Assembly (NCBI RefSeq): GCF_000315795.1
Contig: NZ_ANHY01000014.1
Coordinates: 62,001 to 126,000 of the forward strand
Source: Caenispirillum salinarum AK4
GTDB taxonomy: Bacteria; Pseudomonadota; Alphaproteobacteria; Rhodospirillales; Rhodospirillaceae
Reading direction: 5' to 3'
DNA: 64,000 bases
The notes under the pieces: generated by a model
Database searches by the model: none
Told to the model about the DNA's origin: nothing
What the model saw: the letters and a program-made list of their open reading frames with translations, nothing else
Made by a program: the position numbers and the translations under genes
Shown: positions 24,575-35,522 of the stretch, piece after piece
Layout: each line of letters begins with the position of its first letter
Numbering within the stretch: position 1 is the stretch's first letter

Positions 24575-25948
24575 TCAAGCGTGCGCCGGTGCGCCGACGG
24601 TCTCTGCGGCCGTCCGGAACAGCTCCATCGGGTCGTCCACCGCCATGGTGTGGTTCAGCGTCCAGCGGTAGCCGGCCGAGGCCGGCAGCACCTCGTCCAG
24701 CACGAAGGAGACGGAGCCGGCGGTGCCCTTCACGTCGGGCAGGCGGGCATAGAACATCTGCCGCGTGCCGGTCATGGTGACCTCTTCCGCCATCTCCTTT
24801 GTCGGGGCGATGCCCTGGACGACGACGCAAAGCTCGTGGCCCGGCGTTTCGCGCAGGGGCTCCAGCGGGCCCATGATCCCGTCGCGGCCGAAGACGTTGT
24901 AGTGCAACTCCCAGCCCTCGGGGCCGAAGCGATCCTCGACTGCCTTGCGGGCCCAGGCGATGACCTCGTCGATGTGGGCGATGGTGTAGGGGTCGCGCAC
25001 CCCGGCGATGCCGACAAAGCGCTCCCCGACCTTGCCGGCGCCCTCCAGCTTGACGCGCACGTTCTCGGCGGGAATGAACCGGGCGCCGGTGATGCGGGTG
25101 GTCTTGTCGGAAATCTGTTCGTAGACGCAATCGCGCATGTCGAGCCGCCCGCCCGCCACGAACTCGTCGTAGGGATTGGAGCGCTCGTACATGGCGTGGC
25201 CGGCGACGGAGGCGGGCGTGCAGCGCTGGGCCGGGTGCATGGCCGTCACCTTGACCTCGTCGTGAGTGATTTCGCCCATGACGGTTTCCTTGCCGCCGTA
25301 GGGCTCGGCGCAGAAGGACGCGCACTCCAGCACCTTGCCCAGGTAGTACGCCTGGTCCGCCGGGAAGCCGTGGAACAGGGCAGGGGCGGCGAAGACCGCG
25401 CTGTCGGAGGAGCGGCCGCCGATGATGACGTCGCAGCCGGCCTTCAGAAGCTCGATGTAGGGGTGCACGCCGGCCATGGCGACGATGCGGTCGGTGGCGT
25501 CCAGTTCCTCTTCCGTCAGGGCCGGGCGTTCGTCCAGCCCGTCGATGGACGACCCGGCGCGAATGCGTTCGCGCACCACCTCCTTGTCCACCTCGGAATG
25601 GAACCAGCCCAGCTTGAAGGGCGCGAGAGCGTGCTTTTTCGCAAGCTGGCGGATGATGTCCACGTACATGTCGACGCGGCTGTCGGTGCCGGTGTCTCCG
25701 GCCGAGCCGATGATCATGGGCACGTTCAGCTCGCGTGCGGCCAGCAGCATGTGCTCCAGGTCGTGTTCCTGCCACGCCCGCGGGCTGGCGCAGCCGTCGG
25801 AGCCGAGCGGCACCGGGCCTACGTCGTCGGAGCCCGAGTCGGCGGCGATGTAGTCGGGCTTGGCCTCCACGCCCAGGCGGAAGCTCTCGACCTTCAGCGG
25901 CGCGAAACCGAGATGGCCGTTGGGACAAATGATCTTCAGAGACTTCAT
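24575..25948 (-). CDS. AtuA-like (DUF1446) acyl-CoA/terpene utilisation family protein
   Basis: This 457-aa cytoplasmic protein starts MKSLKIICPNGHLGFAP. SGSDDVGPVPLGSDG, IIGSAGDTGTDSRVDMY, DVIIGGRSSDSAVF and HPAQRCTPASVAGHAMYE are typical of the AtuA/DUF1446 family. AtuA itself is needed for acyclic terpene breakdown, but many family members lie in unrelated catabolic clusters, so the substrate is open. ATG 25946-25948 is chosen because the sigma-54 promoter at 26019-26034 lies upstream of it, which rules out the longer ORF start. Confidence 0.88.
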   Translation of the reverse strand: MKSLKIICPNGHLGFAPLKVESFRLGVEAKPDYIAADSGSDDVGPVPLGSDGCASPRAWQEHDLEHMLLAARELNVPMIIGSAGDTGTDSRVDMYVDIIRQLAKKHALAPFKLGWFHSEVDKEVVRERIRAGSSIDGLDERPALTEEELDATDRIVAMAGVHPYIELLKAGCDVIIGGRSSDSAVFAAPALFHGFPADQAYYLGKVLECASFCAEPYGGKETVMGEITHDEVKVTAMHPAQRCTPASVAGHAMYERSNPYDEFVAGGRLDMRDCVYEQISDKTTRITGARFIPAENVRVKLEGAGKVGERFVGIAGVRDPYTIAHIDEVIAWARKAVEDRFGPEGWELHYNVFGRDGIMGPLEPLRETPGHELCVVVQGIAPTKEMAEEVTMTGTRQMFYARLPDVKGTAGSVSFVLDEVLPASAGYRWTLNHTMAVDDPMELFRTAAETVGAPAHA

Positions 25949-26018
25949 GGTCCTCACCTTGGCTGCCTCCTTCGCCCGGCCGAATCTCGCGTGGCCGTGG
26001 CGGGTCGTGGGCAGGATC

Positions 26019-26034
26019 AGCACAAGGCGTGCCA
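26019..26034 (-). promoter_or_regulatory. Sigma-54 (-24/-12) promoter of the atuA-like operon
   Basis: The minus strand reads TGGCACGCCTTGTGCT: GG, exactly 10 nt, then GC, differing from TGGCACGNNNNTTGCW at one position. It is about 70 nt upstream of the AtuA-like start and downstream of the sigma-54 activator gene. Confidence 0.75.
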
Positions 26035-26117
26035 ACCCGCAGCGGGGCCGTTTCTCCAGGCAAACCAAGCTGTTGCGCCGGTGCTTGTCGGGCACGGGAC
26101 ACCGGGGCCGGCATTGC

Positions 26118-26153
26118 GCGGGCTCTGCACGCTATGGCGCGGGTTTTACCCGC
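26118..26153. promoter_or_regulatory. Paired upstream activator sites for the atuA-like sigma-54 promoter
   Basis: Two palindromes of form GCGGG-N5-CNCGC, GCGGGCTCTGCACGC (26118-26132) and GCGGGTTTTACCCGC (26139-26153), lie 21 bp apart, two helical turns. The centre of the second is about 112 bp from the -24 element. A matching pair precedes the other sigma-54 promoter at 34177-34192. The second one could also act as a hairpin just after the activator gene's stop codon. Confidence 0.6.
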
Positions 26154-26155
26154 GT

Positions 26156-27286
26156 TCAGCGGATATTGAGCTTTAGCATGTGGTGGCGCAGGGCGTGGCG
26201 CGACAGGCCGAGCAGGGCGGCGGCCTCCGTCTGGTTTCCCTTGGCACGGGCCAGCGCGTCGCGGATGAGGGTTTCCTGGAAATGGTTGGTGGCGGTGTGA
26301 AAGTCGCTCCACACCGCGCAGGTGGCAGGCACGCCGGTTCCGCGCTCCGCCGCCAGCGGCATTCGCGCCGGTGCCATGACTGCCGCATCCGCGTCCGCGG
26401 TGGTTTCACCGGCCGGGTCGGCCAGGTCCGGTATGGGGGCTTCCAGAACGGAGTCCACGTCCCACGCCAGGCCGTCCACCGCCTGCGCCGGCAGGTCGCC
26501 GACGTCGCGGCGGATGCGCGAGGGCAGGTGGGTGACGTCGATCTCGTCGTCCTCTTCCAGAATGAAGATCCGTTCCAGCAGGTTTTCCAGCTCGCGCACG
26601 TTGCCCGGCCAGCGGTACTGGCGGAAGACGTCGGCTGCCGCCGGTGTCAGGCCGGAGATGCGGCGATCGTAGCGAGCATTGAACTTGCGGATGAAATGCT
26701 CCGCCAGGATCAGGACGTCCTCGCCGCGCGCCCGCAGGGGCGGAATGTTGATGCTGACCACTTGCAGACGGTAGTAGAGGTCTTCCCGGAAGCGGCCCTC
26801 GCGCACCTCCGACAGAAGGATGCGGTTGGTGGCGGCGATGAAGCGGACGTCCACGTCGATGGGCCGCGTGGCGCCGACGCGGCGGAACTGCTGGGTGTCC
26901 AGCAGGCTGAGCAGCTTGGTCTGCTGCGTCAGCTCCATTTCTCGGATTTCGTCCAGGAACAGCGTGCCGTGATGGGCGGCTTCCACAAGGCCGGTCTTCT
27001 TCTGCGCCGCGCCGGTGAAGGCGCCGCGTTCATGGCCGAACAGCTCGCTTTCCATGAGGCTCGGCGGAATGGCGGCGCAGTTGACGTCGACGAAGCTTTC
27101 CCGCGCCCGGTTCGACTGTTGGTGGACCATGCGGGCCACGAGCCCCTTGCCGGTGCCGGTCTCGCCGTAGATCAGCACCGTGCTGGCCGGGCTGCCCGCC
27201 ACCTTGGCGATCAGCGCGCGCACCGCGCGGATGGAAGGATGATCGCCGATCAGGTCGCCGTATGCCGCCATGCCCAGGCCCGTCAT
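26156..27286 (-). CDS. Sigma-54-dependent transcriptional activator without sensory domain
   Basis: This 376-aa bacterial enhancer-binding protein has an AAA+ domain from about residue 10: Walker A GETGTGKG (41-48), the sigma-54 contact loop GAFTGA (88-93), Walker B LFLDEI, and [14 protein letters not shown]. The C-terminal Fis-type helix-turn-helix ends with [18 protein letters not shown]. There is no N-terminal receiver, GAF or PAS domain, so activity may be set by expression level or a partner protein. It is the last gene after the dpp-type transport operon and immediately precedes the atuA-like operon, and both operons carry sigma-54 promoters. Start ATG 27286; ATG 27310 is possible. Confidence 0.92.
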   Translation of the reverse strand: MTGLGMAAYGDLIGDHPSIRAVRALIAKVAGSPASTVLIYGETGTGKGLVARMVHQQSNRARESFVDVNCAAIPPSLMESELFGHERGAFTGAAQKKTGLVEAAHHGTLFLDEIREMELTQQTKLLSLLDTQQFRRVGATRPIDVDVRFIAATNRILLSEVREGRFREDLYYRLQVVSINIPPLRARGEDVLILAEHFIRKFNARYDRRISGLTPAAADVFRQYRWPGNVRELENLLERIFILEEDDEIDVTHLPSRIRRDVGDLPAQAVDGLAWDVDSVLEAPIPDLADPAGETTADADAAVMAPARMPLAAERGTGVPATCAVWSDFHTATNHFQETLIRDALARAKGNQTEAAALLGLSRHALRHHMLKLNIR

Positions 27287-27339
27287 GTCACTGCCGCGTC
27301 CGCCGGTCATGCCTGGTCCGGTGGCGCGCCGGAGCCGGG

Positions 27340-28430
27340 TCAGACGGCATGGCGGTTCCACGGGGTCGAGCAGGGCGGACCCATGGAAACGTACAGCCGC
27401 CGGGCCGAAGGTTCAAACAGGACCGTCGAAATGGTGCGGCTGTCGCCGTCCTGGCCGTGCCGGCACAGGCCCTGTCCGTCGGCGGGCGCATCGTCGTCGT
27501 GGCTTGCCATCAGCGCGTGGGCGAAGGCGGGAACATCCTTGGGCACCCCCGTCGCGAAGGCAGCGCGGATCGTCTCCAGGCGCTCGCGGGTGCTGCGCCC
27601 CATCGGCTCGCCGGGCCGCTCGATGAGGCGTCCCGACAAGGCGTCGGAAAGGTGGTGGTTGGTGCGCGCGAGCCAGCCCTGCCGCGCCGTCTCGACCCGC
27701 ACCGCCGCATGGCCCAGCTCCACCGCCGCCATGGCGCCGGAGGCATCGGCGAGGGTCAGGCAGCCGCCGCCCGCATGGGGCGTGGCGTCGATCAGCGCCA
27801 GCGCCTCGGCAACGGTGGCACAGCGGCCCAGGATCTCCGACATCAGGAAATACCGGCAGAGGCCGGGGCCGTGGTCGGCGGTGGGCACCTGGCTGTCCAC
27901 CAGGGCAAGGCCGCGGGCGTTGATCCCGCTGGAAAAGGCGCCCGGCGCGCCCAGGCTGCCCAGGCAGAGCATGGGGCCGGCGGGCAGGTCGGGGCCGTCG
28001 TGGCGGAACAGCCGCTGGAGCGCCGCGTGGTCGCCGCCATAGTCGCGGTTCTTGCCGACCCACGGCCGGCCGGAGCCGTCGACGGCGGCCCAGGTGGAGC
28101 AGCCGTCCTCGACGGACGCATCCGCGCGCGCCTTGGCCGTGTCCAGAAGCACCGGCATGTGCAGGAAGGCGAGCAGGTCGTCCTCCGCCAGCCCGAATCC
28201 TTCCGCCAGTCCCCGGACTTCCGCCCGCGAGGCCGGAGCATGGACGTCGGCGGCATCCACGCACCCGGCCATCAGGGTCCGGTGGTCCTCGCGCTGGAGA
28301 AGGTCGCGCCCTGCGGCGACCCGCTCCTCCACCGCGCGGCGCACCCGTGCGATATCATCGGCGGAGGCGGCGGCAGCCTGGGCAAGACCGCGGTCGCGCG
28401 CCGCGCCGCAGAGGGATACGGGGGCGGACG

Positions 28431-28434
<4 letters not shown>
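27340..28434 (-). CDS. C45-family peptidase / acyl-CoA:6-APA acyltransferase-like hydrolase
   Basis: This 364-aa Ntn-hydrolase-like protein has the nucleophile C112 in EDGCSTWAAVDG. In the family this Cys becomes N-terminal after autocleavage at the Gly-Cys bond. GKNRDYG and SSGINARGLAL are further family signatures, and TNHHLSDAL sits near the end of the fold. No signal peptide is present. The ATG overlaps the upstream ATPase gene by ATGA. Encoded with a peptide-type importer, it probably hydrolyses an amide or transfers an acyl group in an imported compound. The substrate is unknown. Confidence 0.85.
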
Positions 28435-29509
<1,075 letters not shown>

Positions 29510-29513
<4 letters not shown>

Positions 29514-30550
29514 GCCTCCGTCTCCTCGCCCACGAGGATGCAGCGGGCGGCGCGGCCGGGGCCGGCGGGCCGCATGTCGATGCCGGTGCGGCAGTCGGGT
29601 GTCCGCTTGGGGCAGCGGCCGATGAAGCGGCACTCCGGCGGCAGGTCGATCAGTTCGGGCACCTGCCCCTGGATGGGGCGGATGGGGTGGGACAGGTCCG
29701 ACAGGCGCGGGATGGAGTCCAGAAGGCCCTGCGTATACGGGTGCTTCGGGTCCGAGATCACCGCGCGCGTCGGGCCGGTCTCCACCACCTGACCGGCGTA
29801 CATCACCACCACGCGGTCGCAGTGCTCGGCCACCACGCCCAGGTCGTGGGTGATGAGGACCACGCTCATGCCCAGGCGCGCGCGGATGTCGGCGATCAAC
29901 TCCAGCACCTGGGCCTGGATGGTGACGTCCAGCGCCGTGGTCGGCTCGTCGGCGATGAGCAGGCGCGGCCGGCAGGCCAGCGCGATGGCGATCATGATGC
30001 GCTGCCTCATGCCGCCGGAGAACTGGTGCGGATACTCGTTCAGGCGGTCGGCGGGCGAGGGGATGCCGACGAGGTCCAGCATCTCCACCGCGCGGCGCCT
30101 GGCCTCGGCCCGGCCGGCGCGGCCGCGCGGCAGGTCGTCGGCGTGGGCGCGCAGAACCTCCAGGATCTGTTCGCCCACGGTCAACGCCGGGTTGAGGGCG
30201 GTCAGGGCGTCCTGCATGGTCATGGCGATGTCCTTGCCGCGCAGGGCGCGCAGCTCGCGGTCGCTCAGCCGGGTCAGGTCGCGGCCGCGGTAGAGGATTT
30301 CGCCGTCCTCGACCCAGCCCGGCTTCTTCACCAGCCCCATGACCGAGGCGAAGGTGACGGACTTGCCCGAGCCGGACTCGCCGACGACGCCCAGGCATTC
30401 GCCGGGGTAGACATCCAGCGAGACGCCGCTGACGGCGCGCACGATGCCGTGGCTGGTCTTGAAGGCCGTGCGCAGGTCACGCACCGACAGCACGGGCTCC
30501 GGCCGGTCGCCGGCGGCGGTGTCGGGGCGGGGGAGGGTGGTGGTCGTCAT
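29510..30550 (-). CDS. Peptide/nickel-type ABC transporter ATPase (DppD-like)
   Basis: This 346-aa ATPase has Walker A GESGSGKS, signature FSGGMRQRI, Walker B LLIADEPTTALD, and the C-terminal oligopeptide extension ECRFIGRCPKRTPDC. It pairs with the DppF-like protein downstream (ATGA overlap) and follows the permeases by 15 nt. Confidence 0.93.
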
Positions 30551-30565
30551 GGCCGGGGCCTCCCG

Positions 30566-31495
30566 TCAGTCGTGGAACTTGGGATCGAAGGCGTCTCGCA
30601 GGCCCTGGCTGGCGACGTTCAGCGACAGCACCAGCAGCAGAATGGCGAGGCCCGGGAAGGTGCTGACCCACCACGCTTCCAGCATGAAGGCGCGGCCGTC
30701 GGCGACCATGGAACCCCACGATGCCGTCGGCGGCTGCACGCCCAGGCCCAGGAAGCTCAGGCTCGCCTCAAGGATGATGACATTCGCCATGCGGATGGTG
30801 GAGACGACGACGACCGGCGACAGGATGTTGGGCAGAATCTCCCGCCACATGATCCGTGCGCGGCCGGCACCCAGGGCGCGGGCGGCCTCGACATACTCCA
30901 TCTCGCGGGCCGCCAGCGTCTCGCCGCGCACCACGCGGCAGGGGATCACCCATTCCTTGTAGGCCAGCGCGATCACGATGTTGCTCAGGCCCGGGCCCAT
31001 CATCGCCATGAGGCCGATGGCGAAGATCAGGTAGGGGAAGGCCAGCAGGATGTCGACCAGCCGGCTGATCGCGGTGTCGACCCAGCCGCGCAGGTAACCG
31101 GCGGCCAGTCCCGCCAGGATACCGATGGTGGTCGCCACCAGGATGACGGCTGTGCCGATGAAGATCGAGATGCGCGCGCCGTAGATGATGCGCGAGAGAA
31201 TGTCGCGGCCGAGCGCGTCGCAGCCCAGCGGATAGGCCCATTCGCCGCCGGCCATCCACGCCGGCGGCTGGAGGCGGCGGAACAGGTCGGTCGCGTTGGG
31301 ATCGTGCGGCGCGATCAGGGGCGCTGCAACGGCCATGACGACGAACAGCAGGACCACGACGCCGCTCGCCAGCGCCAGGCGGTTGTCGGCGAACTTGCGC
31401 ATGTTGCGCCAGAAGGGCGACTGCGTGCGGGCGGCGCGGTCCGGGGACGCGGCGGAGGAAGCGCCGGCGGAGGAAGCGGGAACGGCCGTCGTCAT
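30566..31495 (-). CDS. Peptide/nickel-type ABC transporter permease (DppC-like)
   Basis: This 309-aa inner-membrane protein has one N-terminal and five further membrane segments. The N-terminal OppC-type region (FADNRLALASGVVVLLFVVM) is followed by the EAA loop REMEYVEAARALGAG, which docks the ATPases. It overlaps the DppB-like gene by 4 nt. Confidence 0.93.
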   Translation of the reverse strand: MTTAVPASSAGASSAASPDRAARTQSPFWRNMRKFADNRLALASGVVVLLFVVMAVAAPLIAPHDPNATDLFRRLQPPAWMAGGEWAYPLGCDALGRDILSRIIYGARISIFIGTAVILVATTIGILAGLAAGYLRGWVDTAISRLVDILLAFPYLIFAIGLMAMMGPGLSNIVIALAYKEWVIPCRVVRGETLAAREMEYVEAARALGAGRARIMWREILPNILSPVVVVSTIRMANVIILEASLSFLGLGVQPPTASWGSMVADGRAFMLEAWWVSTFPGLAILLLVLSLNVASQGLRDAFDPKFHD

Positions 31496-32499
31496 AGCTT
31501 CACCCTCGGGTTCAGGATGGTGTAGAGGATGTCGGCAAGGAAGTTCAGCATCACGTAGGTCACCGCGTAGAACAGCACGGCGGCCTGGACGAGCGGATAG
31601 TTGCGCTGGAAGATGCTCTCCACCACCAGCCGCCCGAGGCCGGGCCAGCCGAAGATGGTCTCGACGATCATGTTGCCGCCGAGCAGCGTCCCCGTTTCCA
31701 GCGCGGCCACCGTGACGGTCGGGATGAGGGCGTTCTTCAGCGCGTGGCGGAACAGGATGCGGTGGCGCGCCAGGCCCTTGGCCTCGGCGAAGCGCACGTA
31801 GTCGGCGCGCATGACCTCCAGCATGGAGGTCCGGGTGACGCGCATGAGGATGGCTCCCATGGCCAGCCCCAGCGTCAGTGCCGGCAGGATGATGTGCGAC
31901 AGGGCGTTGCCGAATGCGGCGATGTTGCCGCGCAGCAGGCTGTCGACCAGCAGCAGGTGGGTGATGGGCTCCACCTGATATTCATAGTCGATGCGCCCGG
32001 CCACCGGCAGCCAGTGCAGGTGCACCGCGAACAGCATCAGCAGCAGGATGCCGAACCAGAAGTGCGGCATCGATACGCCGAGCAGCGAGCCGACGGTCGA
32101 CGCCTTGTCGAAGATGGTGCTCTTCTTGACCGCCGCCAGCACCCCGAGGGGAATGGCCGTCACCAGGGCCAGGATCATGGCGACCAGCGTCAGCTCGATG
32201 GTCGCCGGCAGCCGCTCGGCGATGACCTCGCCCACCGGCCGGCGGTGATAGAACGAGGTGCCGAAATCGCCCTGAAGGGCATTGCCGATGAACACCAGGA
32301 AGCGTTCGTGCGGCGGCCGATCGAGGCCCAGGTCATGGCGCAGGGCCTGTTCCTGCTCCGGCGTCACATGCTGGTCGCCGAGCATGATCTCGACCGGGTC
32401 CCCGGGTGTCAGGGACATCATCAGGAAGACGATGAGGCTGACGCCCAGGAGCACGGGAACGAGCTGCGCGAGCCGTTCGATGAATTTGCCCAGGGTCAC
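31492..32499 (-). CDS. Peptide/nickel-type ABC transporter permease (DppB-like)
   Basis: This 335-aa permease has the classic N-terminus (LVPVLLGVSLIVFLMMSLTPGDP), six membrane segments, and the EAA motif in RADYVRFAEAKGLARHRI. It is the partner of the DppC-like permease. The gap to the binding-protein gene upstream is 64 nt. Confidence 0.93.
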   Translation of the reverse strand: MTLGKFIERLAQLVPVLLGVSLIVFLMMSLTPGDPVEIMLGDQHVTPEQEQALRHDLGLDRPPHERFLVFIGNALQGDFGTSFYHRRPVGEVIAERLPATIELTLVAMILALVTAIPLGVLAAVKKSTIFDKASTVGSLLGVSMPHFWFGILLLMLFAVHLHWLPVAGRIDYEYQVEPITHLLLVDSLLRGNIAAFGNALSHIILPALTLGLAMGAILMRVTRTSMLEVMRADYVRFAEAKGLARHRILFRHALKNALIPTVTVAALETGTLLGGNMIVETIFGWPGLGRLVVESIFQRNYPLVQAAVLFYAVTYVMLNFLADILYTILNPRVKL

Positions 32500-32563
32500 G
32501 GGTCCGTCTCCTCCTCGGGGGGCTGGAGGGTGGTCGTGGAGTACGCGCGGTCCTGCTCGACGC

Positions 32564-34111
32564 CTACTTCAGGCAGGCGTCGTGCAGGTTGATGCGGCTG
32601 TCGGCGCTGGGCTGCCAGTTGGTCAGCCGCTTGGAGACGCCGTAGATGTCCTGCGGCAGCCACAGGAAGATCCAGGGCGCGTCCTCGTTGACGATCTCCT
32701 GCGCCTGGCGGTAGAGCGCCGCGCGCTTCTCCTGGTCCATTTCGGTCGCGGCCTGTTCCAGCAGCGCGTCGACCTCGGGGTTGGAGTAGTGGGCGGAGTT
32801 TCCGCGCCCGCCCGTCGTCAGGGTCGGGTTGAAGATGCCCACCGGGTCCAGCGAGCCGTTGCCCCAGGACGTCAACCACATCTGGCCGTCCTCCGGCGCC
32901 TCGTCGCTGCGCCACTTGTCCTTGAGGATGGCGCTTTCGGCCACCTGAACCTTGGCGCGGATGCCGGCCTTGGACAGCAGCGAGGCGATGGCCTCGGCGG
33001 TGTCCTTGAACGGCCCCTCCACATCCATGGTCACGTCCAGCCCGTCCTCATGGCCGGCTTCGGCCAGCAGCGCCTTGGCTTTCTCCAGGTCGTGGCCGTA
33101 TTCCTTCAGGTCGGGATTATGGCCGAAGGCATCGGGGCTGAGCACGCCATTGAGCGGCGTCGCCGTGCCATTGAGGATGCGGTCGATGATGAGCTGCTTG
33201 TCCAGCGCGTAGTTGGCCGCCTTGCGCACGCGCGGGTCGTCGAACGGCGGCTGGGCGTTGTTCAGCGCCACGAAGAAGGTGCGGGTGCCGTTGACGGTCA
33301 GCACCTCGGTGTCGGGGTTGTTCTCCACCTGGCCCATGGCGTGGGCCGGCAGTTCGTTGATGATCTGCACGTCGCCGGCCAGCAGTGCGGCGACGCGCGA
33401 GGCGCTTTCCGGAATGATCTGGAAGATGGCGCGCTCGACGCAGGCCTTGCCGACCGGCGGGTTGTCGGGAGACCCGCCGTAATAGTCCTCGAACCGCTCC
33501 ATGATGACGGCGTCGCCCTTACGCCACTCCACCAGCTTGAAGGGGCCGGTGCCGTTGGACGTGACGTTCGCTCCGCCTTCGGCGCCGGCACCCGTGAAGC
33601 CGTCCGGCACCACCTCCTGGAAGGGCAGCATGGCCGGGAAGATTGGCCAGGGCTCGGACAGCGTGAAGACGACCGTGCGGTCGCCCTTGACCTCGACGCG
33701 GTCCAGCGGCCCGAGCAGCGACTTGCGCGGGCTGGTCTGGCCGTTCATGGCCCCGTCCTGGATCAGTCGATCGAAGGTGTACTTGATGTCCTGAGCCGTC
33801 AGGGCAGAGCCGTCGTGGAACGTCACTCCGTCGCGGATGGTGAACTCGTAGGTCGTCGGGCTGGTCTGGCTCCAGCCTTCGGCAAGCTGCGGGGCGAGCT
33901 GCATGTCCGGCGTGCGGGTCAGCACCCCGTCATACATGTTGCGGATGATGGTCTCGGTTTCGCGGTTCCGGTGGTTGGCCGGGTCCAGCGTCAGCGCATC
34001 GGCGGAAAAGCCGACGCGCAACTCCTGCGCCCCGGCCGGGGCGGGGGCACCGAGCGTCACGCCGGCGGTGGCGGCGACGGCCGCGGCAAGCAGGGTCGTC
34101 CTGAGTCTCAT
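32564..34111 (-). CDS. Peptide/nickel-type ABC transporter substrate-binding protein
   Basis: This 515-aa SBP_bac_5 protein has a Sec signal peptide (MRLRTTLLAAAVAATAGVTLGA, cleavage near AGAQ). LRVGFSADALTLDPANHRNRE and TYEFTIRDGVTFHDGSALTAQDIKYTF are family signatures. It is the first gene of the importer operon, whose sigma-54 promoter and paired activator sites lie upstream. The ligand (peptide, opine or other amide) cannot be read from the sequence. Confidence 0.93.
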   Translation of the reverse strand: MRLRTTLLAAAVAATAGVTLGAPAPAGAQELRVGFSADALTLDPANHRNRETETIIRNMYDGVLTRTPDMQLAPQLAEGWSQTSPTTYEFTIRDGVTFHDGSALTAQDIKYTFDRLIQDGAMNGQTSPRKSLLGPLDRVEVKGDRTVVFTLSEPWPIFPAMLPFQEVVPDGFTGAGAEGGANVTSNGTGPFKLVEWRKGDAVIMERFEDYYGGSPDNPPVGKACVERAIFQIIPESASRVAALLAGDVQIINELPAHAMGQVENNPDTEVLTVNGTRTFFVALNNAQPPFDDPRVRKAANYALDKQLIIDRILNGTATPLNGVLSPDAFGHNPDLKEYGHDLEKAKALLAEAGHEDGLDVTMDVEGPFKDTAEAIASLLSKAGIRAKVQVAESAILKDKWRSDEAPEDGQMWLTSWGNGSLDPVGIFNPTLTTGGRGNSAHYSNPEVDALLEQAATEMDQEKRAALYRQAQEIVNEDAPWIFLWLPQDIYGVSKRLTNWQPSADSRINLHDACLK

Positions 34112-34176
34112 GTGTCAAACCTCCCGTGGTTCGAGCGGCCCCGAGGTTCATCCTTCTTCGGGCCTGCCGCTGGCTT

Positions 34177-34192
34177 TGCATATGCCGTGCCA
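34177..34192 (-). promoter_or_regulatory. Sigma-54 (-24/-12) promoter of the dpp-type operon
   Basis: The minus strand reads TGGCACGGCATATGCA: GG, 10 nt, GC, with a single departure from TGGCACGNNNNTTGCA. It lies about 65 nt upstream of the binding-protein ATG. Confidence 0.75.
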
Positions 34193-34280
34193 GTCCCGGA
34201 TGGGGCGACGATTCTTCAAACGCTCCAATGCGTTTACCCTGCCGCGCGCACCGTGCAGGATCGGCCCCTGCGCTGGATGT

Positions 34281-34314
34281 GCGTGATTTTCCCGCCGGTG
34301 CGGGAAATGCCTGC
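34281..34314. promoter_or_regulatory. Paired upstream activator sites for the dpp-type sigma-54 promoter
   Basis: GCGTGATTTTCCCGC (34281-34295) and GCGGGAAATGCCTGC (34300-34314) both fit GCGKG-N5-CCYGC. The centre of the second is about 115 bp from the -24 element. TTTCCCGC/GCGGGAAA (34288-34307) also makes a perfect 8-bp hairpin about 45 nt beyond the lysR stop and could serve as its terminator. Confidence 0.6.
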
Positions 34315-34349
34315 TTCCAGAGCCGGAGAACGACGAAAGCGCCGCCGCG

Positions 34350-35264
34350 TCATGCGGGAAGCTGACTGACCGGCGTCTGATAGACCGAACTGAAATAGTG
34401 GCGGAACAGCTTCATGGCCGGTGTCAGCTCCACGCCCTGCCGCCATGCCAGGCCGATGCTCATGGCGGGCACGGGCGGGGTGGGCACCACGGTCTCGATG
34501 CGGCGGCCTTCCAGCGACCACGGGCGGTAGACCATGTCCGAGAGGATCGTCACGCCCTGCCCGTTGGCGACGATGGAGCGCACGGCCTCGATCGACGACG
34601 TGCGCAGCTTGACCTGCGGCTGGTACGGCGTCTGGTTCCAGTAGCGCAGGGCGGTGTGCGCCGCCTCGTCCACCGTCAGCATGATGTAGGGCTCCTCGGC
34701 GACGTCCTTCAGGCCCACGGCATCGCGCCCGAGGAGATGATGGCCGGACGGCACCCACAGGCGGCGCTGGCTGCTCAGCAGCGTTTCCGTCACCAGTTCA
34801 GGGTTGGCGATGTTGGACGTCAGCACCACCGCCATGTCGAAGCGGTTGGTGACCAGCCCGTCCTCGATCATCTCGCGGCTGAGTTCATAAAGCTGGATCC
34901 GCAGGTTGGGATAGCGCTTCTCCAGCCGCTCCAGGTGCTGCGGCAGGAAGTATCCCAGCACGGTGTAGCTTGCCGCCACCGAAAGCGTCCCCGACACCTC
35001 TTCCGTCGTCGCGCTGGTGGTCAGGGCCTCGTCAATGCTGGTCAGGATGCGGTTCGCCGACGCCAGGAACCGCCGCCCGCCTTCCGTCAGTTCCATTCCC
35101 TGGGCCGTGCGCTCGAACAGCCGCGCGCCGACCATCGCCTCAAGCTCCTTGATGGCGGTGGTGATGGCGGATTGCGAGATCGCCAGTTCCTTGGCGGCGC
35201 GTGACACCTGCCCGAGGTTGGCCGTCGCAACGAAATACTTGACGTGGCGGAAGTTCAGAGACAT
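34350..35264 (-). CDS. LysR-family transcriptional regulator
   Basis: This 304-aa regulator has an N-terminal HTH (LGQVSRAAKELAISQSAITT AIKELE) and a C-terminal periplasmic-binding-like effector domain. It is divergent from pxpA across 258 nt and is followed by the sigma-54 transport operon. Classical LysR logic points to control of the divergent pxp operon, with a lactam or related acid as effector. This is inferred from position. Confidence 0.92.
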   Translation of the reverse strand: MSLNFRHVKYFVATANLGQVSRAAKELAISQSAITTAIKELEAMVGARLFERTAQGMELTEGGRRFLASANRILTSIDEALTTSATTEEVSGTLSVAASYTVLGYFLPQHLERLEKRYPNLRIQLYELSREMIEDGLVTNRFDMAVVLTSNIANPELVTETLLSSQRRLWVPSGHHLLGRDAVGLKDVAEEPYIMLTVDEAAHTALRYWNQTPYQPQVKLRTSSIEAVRSIVANGQGVTILSDMVYRPWSLEGRRIETVVPTPPVPAMSIGLAWRQGVELTPAMKLFRHYFSSVYQTPVSQLPA

Positions 35265-35522
35265 CGGCCCCTCTGGTTTTCAGAACAGGTCCCTTGAGAT
35301 TTTCGAATTACGCCACCGCTTCCGTGGCTGCAACCCAGGGTAAACCGGGGAAAATCAACGATCAGGCGCAAATGTTATGAGTTCTAGATATATGATTTTT
35401 CAATAATGATGGCTTCGAAAATAGAATTTGTCAAAGCCGCTCGGCAGGCACACGCTTTTCCTTAACCGAGGCCGCGGCTCGATCCTCCAGAGCCCGGCCC
35501 GCTGGAAAAGGGAGAGACGCTC
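35265..35522. promoter_or_regulatory. Divergent lysR/pxpA promoter region
   Basis: This 258-nt non-coding stretch is markedly AT-rich between about 35370 and 35440 compared with its surroundings. This is where divergent promoters and LysR binding would be expected. Several short AT-rich partial palindromes occur (around 35393-35405), but no single T-N11-A site stands out. GGGAGAG just before 35523 is the pxpA ribosome binding site. Confidence 0.5.

Noticed and set aside
35265-35522. A sigma-54 promoter for the pxp operon like those of the neighbouring operons
   Set aside because: No GG-N10-GC element in a good TGGCAC/TTGC context was found on the plus strand here, so the pxp operon is left outside the sigma-54 regulon.
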